Positions 1-4,745 of a DNA stretch of 10,419 bases are shown here, piece after piece. Numbering within the stretch: the first letter of the stretch is position 1; each line of letters opens with the position of its first letter. Both the position numbers and the translations under genes were made by a program. Under the pieces are notes generated by a model that was not told the DNA's origin, made no database searches, and saw only the letters and a list, made by a program, of their open reading frames with translations. The DNA is from an uncultured Eubacteriales bacterium (GTDB lineage Bacteria; Bacillota; Clostridia; Oscillospirales; Oscillospiraceae). The stretch covers positions 1 to 10,419 of the forward strand of contig UROL01000065.1 in the NCBI GenBank assembly GCA_900549495.1, given 5' to 3'.

Positions 1-49
1 ACGAGATCAGCCTCGGTCTCGTGGGCTCGGAGATGTGTATAAGAGACAG
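1..49 (+). other. Illumina Nextera adapter with i7 index (artefact, not genomic)
   Basis: Bases 31-49 are the Tn5 mosaic end AGATGTGTATAAGAGACAG used in Nextera tagmentation. Bases 16-30 (GTCTCGTGGGCTCGG) are the Nextera read-2 side sequence. Bases 8-15 (CAGCCTCG) occupy the i7 index slot and match, from memory, the Nextera XT N710 primer. Bases 1-7 (ACGAGAT) are the end of the P7 flow-cell primer. The order is exactly that of a library molecule, so genomic sequence begins at base 50. This is untrimmed adapter at a contig end, not a natural transposon end. Confidence 0.98.
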
Positions 50-140
50 CGTATACGCTGCCCTTGGGCACATGCAGACTCAAATTATCCAGCGCCTGGA
101 AGGTGCCGAAGAATTTGGTTACGTTTTTCATTTCAAGCAT
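50..140 (-). CDS. ABC transporter ATP-binding protein, N-terminal fragment
   Basis: Only the first 30 codons are present before the adapter junction at base 50. The translation begins MLEMKNVTKFFGTFQALDNL and continues with LSLHVPKGSVY. This is the usual start of an ABC ATPase: first beta strand, aromatic A-loop region (KFFG), then the turn leading to the Walker A loop, which is lost. The ATG at 140-138 has an AGGAGG at 152-147, six bases upstream. It overlaps the stop codon of the GntR gene by 8 bases, which implies translational coupling. In the YtrA family the repressor gene is commonly followed by ATPase and permease genes of an ABC-2 type exporter. That partner is inferred here because nothing beyond residue 30 is visible. 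A second in-frame ATG at codon 4 is a possible alternative start. Confidence 0.85.
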
Positions 141-501
141 GATTTTCCTCCTGTTCCAGTCTCTTGATTAGCTCCTGGCGGGTGTAGCCCCGCAGCAGCA
201 GATTCCGGGCACTGTCATCAAATTGCCGCAGCAGACGCAGCTCCTCCTGGGGGTTTCCCTCGGGGATGCCGCAGACAAAGCAGCCCTTGCCCGGCACGGT
301 GGCAATCCAGCCTTCCATTTCCAGCTGACGATAGGCCCGCTGAATGGTGTTGGGATTGATGGAAAGGGTGGCTGCCAGCTCCCGGACGCTGGGCAGCTTC
401 TCCTCCTGTTGGAGCACCCCGGACGCAATCTGCTGGCGCAGCGCATCCATAATTTGCACATAGATTGGCCGGGAATCCCGGTAGTCCAGATGCAGCAGCA
501 T
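133..501 (-). CDS. GntR-family transcriptional regulator, YtrA subfamily
   Basis: A 122-residue protein (124 if the ATG at 507-505 is used). Residues near the N-terminus read RPIYVQIMDALRQQIASG, followed by KLPSVRELAATLSINPNTI and QRAYRQLEMEGW, ending the wing with VPGKGCFV. This is the GntR winged helix-turn-helix. Only about 45 residues follow, predicted helical (QEELRLLRQF through IKRLEQEEN), which matches the short dimerisation tail of the YtrA subfamily and excludes the larger FadR, HutC and MocR effector domains. I prefer the ATG at 501-499 because AGGAGG (515-510) lies 8 bases before it but only 2 bases before the upstream ATG. The gene overlaps a downstream ABC ATPase gene by 8 bases. 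A promoter and a 13-bp inverted repeat lie directly upstream, so autorepression of this regulator-transporter operon is likely. The inducer is not visible; in this subfamily it is often a cell-envelope antibiotic signal. Confidence 0.9.
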   Translation of the reverse strand: MLLHLDYRDSRPIYVQIMDALRQQIASGVLQQEEKLPSVRELAATLSINPNTIQRAYRQLEMEGWIATVPGKGCFVCGIPEGNPQEELRLLRQFDDSARNLLLRGYTRQELIKRLEQEENHA

Positions 502-519
502 AGGCATGTCCTCCTTTTT

Positions 520-564
520 GTTAACTGTACTAGCATGGTTAGTATAACAGTTAGTACAGTTAAC
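520..564. promoter_or_regulatory. Candidate GntR/YtrA operator: perfect 13-bp inverted repeat
   Basis: GTTAACTGTACTA at 520-532 is matched exactly by its reverse complement TAGTACAGTTAAC at 552-564, with 19 bases between. A further TAGTA half-site at 540-544 can pair with TACTA at 528-532 as a tighter inverted repeat. ACAGTTA also repeats directly at 547-553 and 556-562. One arm lies in the spacer of the minus-strand promoter and the other lies just past its expected start point, so a bound dimer or tetramer would block transcription of the regulator operon. Binding by the GntR protein encoded next door is inferred from position and symmetry. Confidence 0.75.
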
Positions 565-569
565 GTCAA
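541..569 (-). promoter_or_regulatory. Sigma-A-like promoter of the gntR-ABC operon
   Basis: Read on the minus strand, TTGACG (569-564) and TATACT (546-541) are separated by exactly 17 bases. Each box differs from the sigma-70/sigma-A consensus at one position. The expected start is near base 534, giving a leader of roughly 30 bases to the AGGAGG at 515-510. The spacer contains one arm of the 13-bp inverted repeat, consistent with repressor control. Confidence 0.8.
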
Positions 570-623
570 GAGCCTTTAAGAAATCTTAAGATTCGGCGGC
601 TATTCCCAGGGAAATTTTTATTG

Positions 624-654
624 CCCCAGTAGAAAGCCTTTTTCTAAAAATGGG
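624..654. other. Intergenic stem-loop between divergent operons
   Basis: TAGAAA (630-635) pairs with TTTCTA (641-646) around a 5-base loop. Outside this, CCCA (625-628) pairs with TGGG (651-654) across a small A-rich internal loop. It lies upstream of both divergent promoters, so it is probably not transcribed from either. It could be a weak protein-binding site or chance. No gene is seen in the rest of 570-699. Confidence 0.25.
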
Positions 655-699
655 CCAAAACCGCAGAAATGGCGGCGGAGGAAAATGGCAAAAGCATTG

Positions 700-728
700 T
701 TGCAATATACAAAAATCTATGCTACACT
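700..728 (+). promoter_or_regulatory. Sigma-A-like promoter of the ABC exporter operon
   Basis: TTGCAA (700-705) and TACACT (723-728) are 17 bases apart. The -10 box is preceded by TG at 720-721 with one intervening base, which makes it an extended -10 element. The expected start near 735 gives a leader of about 30 bases before the ATG at 765. No inverted repeat like the one at 520-564 overlaps this promoter, so direct control by the neighbouring GntR protein is not evident. Confidence 0.65.
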
Positions 729-764
729 AACAAAAGTTTCTGTTTATCAAAGAGGAGGGAGAAA

Positions 765-2546
765 ATGATATTCGGAAAGTATATCAACCGCTATTACCTG
801 AAATACGCCCCCCATTTGCTGGTGGGTCTGCTGGCGCTTTGGACGGTGGACTACCTGCAGCTGGTGATTCCTGAGCTCTATCAGATGGTCATCAACGGTA
901 TGAACCAGGGCTATGTGGTAGTGGATGGGGTGCAGCAGACCTTCGACATGAATTTCCTGCTGGACAAAATCTGTATGCCCATGCTGGTGGTGGCCATTGC
1001 CATTGTGTTCGGGCGGTTTTTGTGGCGGGTGTCCATCTTCGGTGCGGCAGTCCGGGTGGAAACCGATCTGCGGGACAAGATGTTTGACCATGCCAAGGGC
1101 CTGAGCCGGGAATATTACCAGGTGAACAAGGTGGGCAACCTGATGAGCCTGTTCACCAACGACCTGGACACGGTGCAGGAGTGCTACGGCTGGGGCTTCA
1201 TGCAGTTTTTTGATGCCCTGATTCTGGGCGTGATGTCCATGAGCAAGATGTGGCGGATGGACCATGTCCTTACGGTGCTGTCCCTGATTCCCATGGCGCT
1301 GCTCTTTGCCAGTGCTACTCTGGTGGGCCGGGTGATGACCAGGAAATGGGACTACCGCCAGGAATGCTTCTCCAACCTGTCTGATTTCTCCCAGGAGAGC
1401 TTCTCCGGCATTGCCGTTATCAAGGCCTTTGTCAAGGAGGCCAAGGAGTTGATGGCCTTTAAGAAGCTCAACGACGAAAACGAAGTGGCCAACATCGACT
1501 TTACCAAAACCTCCGTGCTGATGCGCATTATGGTGGCCTCTTTTGTGGAGAGCGTCATGTGCATTATCGTTGGCTACGGCGGCTATCTGGTGTACCGGGG
1601 CACCTTCAACGCAGGTCAGCTGATGGAGTTTATCGGCTATTTTGCGGCCATTATCTGGCCCATTATGGCGGTGTCCGAGCTGATTGATATGACCTCCCGG
1701 GGCAAAGCCTCTCTGAAAAGAATCAGTGAGCTGCTGGATGCGGAAATCACCGTCAAAGACCGGCCCGGGGTGAAGGAGCTGGAAAATGTAAAGGGCGAAA
1801 TTGAGTTCCGGGATTTGTCCTTCCGCTACCCCGACGGCGAATTCGACGAGCTGGAGCATGTCAGCTTCACAATCCATCCCGGGGAGAGCATCGGCCTGGT
1901 GGGCAAAACCGGTGCCGGTAAGACCACTCTGGTGGATTTGATTCTGCGCACCTACAATGTGCCCGACGGCACCATCTTTATTGACGGACAGGATGTGAAC
2001 AGCGTGTCCATCCACTCCGTCCGGGAAAACTGCGCCTATGTGCCCCAGGACAATTTTCTGTTCTCCGATACCATTGCCCGGAACATTGCCTTCGGCAAGA
2101 AGGAAATCAACCTGAGGGCGGTGAAGCGGGCGGCTATTCAGGCGGATGTGGACGAGAACATCTCCCAGTTCCAGCTGGGCTACGAGACCGTGCTGGGGGA
2201 GCGGGGAGTTACCGTCTCCGGCGGCCAGAAGCAGCGGATTTCCATTGCCCGGGCCCTGATGAAGGATGCCCCCATCCTGATTCTGGATGACTCCGTCTCT
2301 GCGGTGGATACCAAGACGGAGCGGGCTATTCTGGGCAACCTGCGGCAGACCCGGCAGGGCAAGACCACCATCCTGATTGCCCACCGCATCTCCACCATCG
2401 AGCAGATGGATAAGGTGCTCTTTATCGAGGGGGGCAGGGTTTCCGGCTTCGATACCCACGAGGCCCTGTATGCAAACAATGCAGACTACCGCCGGATGGT
2501 GGACCTGCAGCGGCTGGAGGAGGAAGGAGGGAAGGTCAATGCGTGA
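765..2546 (+). CDS. Heterodimeric ABC exporter half-transporter, degenerate-site subunit
   Basis: A 593-residue half-transporter with a six-helix exporter membrane domain (about residues 15-310) followed by an ATPase domain (about 345-590). Visible motifs are Walker A GKTGAGKTT at 380-388, Q-loop Gln428, the canonical signature VSGGQ at 484-488, Walker B ILILDD ending in Asp509, and the switch His540. The residue after the Walker B Asp is normally Glu; here it is Asp509, the known mark of the degenerate site in exporters such as TM287/288, BmrCD and LmrCD. It would pair with the product of the next gene, whose start overlaps this stop by 8 bases. I chose the ATG at 765 because AGGAGG at 753-758 sits six bases upstream and the family begins close to the first helix; the frame is open to 669 but that extension has no family character. 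The substrate cannot be read from sequence; drugs, lipids or peptides are typical. Confidence 0.95.
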   Translation: MIFGKYINRYYLKYAPHLLVGLLALWTVDYLQLVIPELYQMVINGMNQGYVVVDGVQQTFDMNFLLDKICMPMLVVAIAIVFGRFLWRVSIFGAAVRVETDLRDKMFDHAKGLSREYYQVNKVGNLMSLFTNDLDTVQECYGWGFMQFFDALILGVMSMSKMWRMDHVLTVLSLIPMALLFASATLVGRVMTRKWDYRQECFSNLSDFSQESFSGIAVIKAFVKEAKELMAFKKLNDENEVANIDFTKTSVLMRIMVASFVESVMCIIVGYGGYLVYRGTFNAGQLMEFIGYFAAIIWPIMAVSELIDMTSRGKASLKRISELLDAEITVKDRPGVKELENVKGEIEFRDLSFRYPDGEFDELEHVSFTIHPGESIGLVGKTGAGKTTLVDLILRTYNVPDGTIFIDGQDVNSVSIHSVRENCAYVPQDNFLFSDTIARNIAFGKKEINLRAVKRAAIQADVDENISQFQLGYETVLGERGVTVSGGQKQRISIARALMKDAPILILDDSVSAVDTKTERAILGNLRQTRQGKTTILIAHRISTIEQMDKVLFIEGGRVSGFDTHEALYANNADYRRMVDLQRLEEEGGKVNA

Positions 2547-4428
2547 GTATTTGCCTCTTTTGATTGCCGGTGGCGTTATCGGCCTGTTCACCGTGCTCTT
2601 CCTGGTGGCCTATGGGGTGCTGCGGCATAAGGTCAAGCAGCCCGCCCATGAGCGGCATATGTCCGACCGCTATCTTATCGGGCGGCTGCTGCACTACGCA
2701 AAGCCCTATACCACCCAGTTCGTGCTGGTGTTTCTCATCATGCTGGTGTCCATTGCCTATGATGTGGTGTCGCCCCTGCTCCTGAGCCGGGTGCAGGGCC
2801 TGATTAAGGTGCCTGGGTTCCAGCTGAAGCGGCTGTATACCATGGTGGCGGTGTATGGCGGCATCCTGGTGGTTTCCATGGTGTGCACCTATTTCCAGGC
2901 CATGATTTTACAGGAGGTGGGGCAGAAAATCCTCACCCAAATTCGCCTGGATACCTTTACGAAAATCGAAAGCCTGTCCCATGAGCAGCTGAACCAGATT
3001 CCCGTGGGCAAGCTGGTGACCCGGGTCAGCAACGACCCCAACTCCATCAGCTATCTGTTCACCAATATTCTGGTTACCCTGCTGAAAAACTCCATGGTAA
3101 TCATCGGCGTGCTTGGGGCCATGCTGGTTCTCAACTATGTGCTGACCCTGATGGTGCTGTGCTTCGTGCCTTTCCTGGTGATTTTTACCCTGATTTTCCA
3201 GCGGTTCAGCCGGGAGGTGCACCGCCGGGTGAACAATACCCGCACAGACGTGAATACCTACCTGTCCGAAAATCTCTCCGGTATGAAGATTACCCAGGTG
3301 TTCAACCGGGAGGACGTGAAGATGGAGGAATTCCTGCAGAAAAGCCACCAGCTGCAAAAGGCAAAGGTGGGGCGGATGCTGGTGTTCGGTGTGTTCCGGC
3401 CTATGGTGTATATGCTCTTCGTCACCAGCAACCTGTTCCTGTTCTACATCGGCTGCAAGGGCTATATCCAGGATACCACCTTCCTGGGCCAGACCATCAC
3501 CAGCGAAATTGTGGTGGCCTTCTATATGTACATTTCCAAATTCTTCAACCCCATCCAGGCCCTGGCAGAGCAGTTTGATATGCTCCAGCAGTCCTTTGCC
3601 TCCGCAGAGAAGATTTTCACCATCCTGGATATGGAGCCGGAGATTGTGGATGCCCCGGATGCCATAGAGATGCCGGAAATCAGGGGCGAGATCGAGTTCA
3701 AGGATGTGTGGTTCGGCTATAAGAAGGACGAATGGATTCTCAAGGGGGTTTCCTTCCATGTCTATCCCAAGCAGACCGTGGCCTTCGTGGGCTCTACCGG
3801 AGCGGGGAAAACCACAATTCTGTCCCTGATTTGCCGGAATTACGACATTCAGAAGGGCCAGATTCTCATTGACGGGGTGGACATCCGGAAGATTAAGATT
3901 TCCTCCCTGCGCTCCCATTTCGGCCAGATGCTCCAGGATGTGTTCCTGTTCTCCGGGGACATTCGCAGCAATATTGTGCTGCGCCAGGAGGGCATCAGCG
4001 ATGAGGAGGTCTGGGAGGCCTGCCGGTATGTCAACGCAGACGGCTTCATCCGCCGCCTGGACCACGGCCTGGACGAGGTGGTGCGGGAGCGGGGCAACAA
4101 TTTCTCCGCCGGTCAGCGGCAGCTGCTGTCCTTTGCACGAACCATCCTCCACAAGCCCAGCGTGATGATTCTGGACGAGGCCACTGCCAATATCGACACC
4201 GAGACGGAAATCCTCATCCAGGACTCCCTGGAGAAGATGAAGAACATCGGCACCATGCTGATTGTGGCCCATCGCCTCAGCACCATCCAGCATGCCGACA
4301 ATATCATCCTGCTCTCCCACGGCCAGATCCTGGAGCAGGGCACCCATCAGGAGCTGCTCCACCTCCACGGCAGATATTACCAGCTCTATACCCTCCAATT
4401 CCAGAAGCAGCAGCTGCTGTCTCAGTAA
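2539..4428 (+). CDS. Heterodimeric ABC exporter half-transporter, catalytic-site subunit
   Basis: A 629-residue half-transporter. An extra hydrophobic segment (about residues 6-28, LPLLIAGGVIGLFTVLFLVA) precedes the usual six-helix exporter domain (about 50-345). A charged linker, RHKVKQPAHERH, separates them. The ATPase domain follows: Walker A GSTGAGKTT at 418-426, Q-loop Gln466, signature FSAGQ at 522-526, Walker B VMILDE with catalytic Glu547, and His578. The signature departs from LSGGQ, which is the complement of the partner's missing Glu. The consensus ATP site would use this Walker B with the partner's VSGGQ; the degenerate site would use the partner's Asp509 with this FSAGQ. The ATG at 2539 overlaps the upstream stop by 8 bases and has AAGGAGG at 2524-2530, indicating coupled translation and equal dosage. 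The gene ends in TAA at 4426-4428 and is followed by a strong hairpin. Confidence 0.95.
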   Translation: MREYLPLLIAGGVIGLFTVLFLVAYGVLRHKVKQPAHERHMSDRYLIGRLLHYAKPYTTQFVLVFLIMLVSIAYDVVSPLLLSRVQGLIKVPGFQLKRLYTMVAVYGGILVVSMVCTYFQAMILQEVGQKILTQIRLDTFTKIESLSHEQLNQIPVGKLVTRVSNDPNSISYLFTNILVTLLKNSMVIIGVLGAMLVLNYVLTLMVLCFVPFLVIFTLIFQRFSREVHRRVNNTRTDVNTYLSENLSGMKITQVFNREDVKMEEFLQKSHQLQKAKVGRMLVFGVFRPMVYMLFVTSNLFLFYIGCKGYIQDTTFLGQTITSEIVVAFYMYISKFFNPIQALAEQFDMLQQSFASAEKIFTILDMEPEIVDAPDAIEMPEIRGEIEFKDVWFGYKKDEWILKGVSFHVYPKQTVAFVGSTGAGKTTILSLICRNYDIQKGQILIDGVDIRKIKISSLRSHFGQMLQDVFLFSGDIRSNIVLRQEGISDEEVWEACRYVNADGFIRRLDHGLDEVVRERGNNFSAGQRQLLSFARTILHKPSVMILDEATANIDTETEILIQDSLEKMKNIGTMLIVAHRLSTIQHADNIILLSHGQILEQGTHQELLHLHGRYYQLYTLQFQKQQLLSQ

Positions 4429-4434
4429 CAAGCC

Positions 4435-4457
4435 GCCCTCCGGGTTTCCCGGGGGGC
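4435..4457 (+). terminator. Strong GC hairpin after the ABC exporter operon, no U-tract
   Basis: GCCCTCCGGG (4435-4444) pairs with CCCGGGGGGC (4448-4457) around a TTT loop. All ten pairs form in RNA, one being G-U. It starts six bases after the exporter stop codon. It lacks a following T run (next bases ATTGCTG), so it is not a classic intrinsic terminator. It may act as a 3'-end stabiliser or as a Rho-assisted stop. Confidence 0.5.
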
Positions 4458-4564
4458 ATTGCTGTCAGTGCCCGGCTTTTCCCTCGGCCAGCAGCAGGGC
4501 GGTGCATTCTATCCCCGGCATGTAAGATGTTCCACCACGCTGCTGAAAATCCACATAAAATGGA

Positions 4565-4593
4565 TGCCCTCCCGGCGGCGTGCCCGGGAGGCA
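4565..4593 (+). other. Second GC hairpin upstream of the BMP promoter
   Basis: TGC plus CTCCCGG on the left (4565-4575, one bulged C) pairs with CCGGGAGGCA (4584-4593), giving ten pairs around an 8-base loop. The first T run downstream (4614-4619) starts 20 bases later, too far for an intrinsic terminator. It could be a backup transcription block for exporter read-through. Confidence 0.4.
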
Positions 4594-4609
4594 CCGGGGA
4601 AACTTTCTG

Positions 4610-4638
4610 TTGCTTTTTTACCGGGAATAGGGTATGAT
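4610..4638 (+). promoter_or_regulatory. Sigma-A-like promoter of the BMP/phosphoesterase/dap gene block
   Basis: TTGCTT (4610-4615) and TATGAT (4633-4638) are separated by 17 bases. GATAAT at 4636-4641 is an alternative -10 box, but with a less suitable 20-base spacer. The expected start near 4645 gives a leader of about 100 bases before the ATG at 4746, much longer than those of the other two operons in the window. No other promoter of similar quality was seen downstream, so it may drive all genes to the window end. Confidence 0.65.
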
Positions 4639-4653
4639 AATCTTGTAAATTTA

Positions 4654-4725
4654 GGCCGCCGCCGTGCAAATATCCCGGGAGATTGGCAAGTTTCCAGTCC
4701 GTTTCCGGCCTGTGCGCCGTCGGCC
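4654..4725 (+). ncRNA. Structured 5' leader, candidate cis-regulatory RNA
   Basis: The leader folds by hand into one long interrupted stem. Helix 1 pairs 4654-4668 with 4711-4725: 15 positions, two mismatches and two G-U pairs. Helix 2 pairs CCGGGA (4675-4680) with TTCCGG (4703-4708), including one G-U. Helix 3 pairs GATTGG (4681-4686) with CCAGTC (4694-4699) around a 7-base loop, with a three-base bulge CGT at 4700-4702. Only ten bases separate it from the AGGAGG of the BMP gene. I did not recognise a known riboswitch consensus. Regulation is inferred from structure and position, and GC-rich DNA can fold by chance. Confidence 0.4.
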
Positions 4726-4745
4726 CGTATTCTCAGGAGGATGCG

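Larger units (their letters stand above)
4429..4745 (+). other. 317-base intergenic region between exporter operon and BMP operon
   Basis: No gene is supported here. In order it holds a 10-bp GC hairpin (4435-4457), a small inverted repeat ATCCA/TGGAT (4549-4553 with 4561-4565), a second GC hairpin (4565-4593), a promoter (4610-4638), a structured leader (4654-4725) and the AGGAGG at 4735-4740. The stretch 4458-4548 shows nothing I can assign. Open frames crossing the region lack ribosome binding sites and family-like sequence. Confidence 0.7.

Noticed and set aside
31..49. Tn5 mosaic end read as evidence of a natural transposon
   Set aside because: It is preceded by Nextera read-2, index and P7 sequence, which only occur in sequencing libraries.
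518..545. Divergent plus-strand promoter TTGTTA / TAGTAT
   Set aside because: The match is poor and most of it is created by the operator palindrome and the minus-strand promoter; the exporter genes have a better promoter at 700-728.
576..589. Small palindrome TTAAG-AAAT-CTTAA
   Set aside because: Five pairs of mostly A-T just upstream of the minus-strand -35 box; too weak to claim as a site.
669..764. Upstream extension of the first exporter gene to the ATG at 669
   Set aside because: The 32 extra codons include the promoter boxes at 700-728 and lack family similarity; the ATG at 765 has an ideal AGGAGG.
2377..2538. Upstream extension of the second exporter gene
   Set aside because: The 54 extra codons lie in another frame of the preceding gene's ATPase domain and look random; AAGGAGG supports the ATG at 2539.
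747..2591. Long minus-strand open frame (614 codons) opposite the first exporter gene
   Set aside because: Its sequence is rich in His, Gln and Gly with no family motifs, and the plus strand encodes an unmistakable ABC exporter. Such frames arise from third-position GC bias.
2908..4431. Long minus-strand open frame (507 codons) opposite the second exporter gene
   Set aside because: No recognisable motif or ribosome binding site; it mirrors a clear ABC exporter.
4594..4619. T6 run at 4614-4619 as an intrinsic terminator with the hairpin at 4565-4593
   Set aside because: The T run starts 20 bases after the stem; intrinsic terminators need it directly after.
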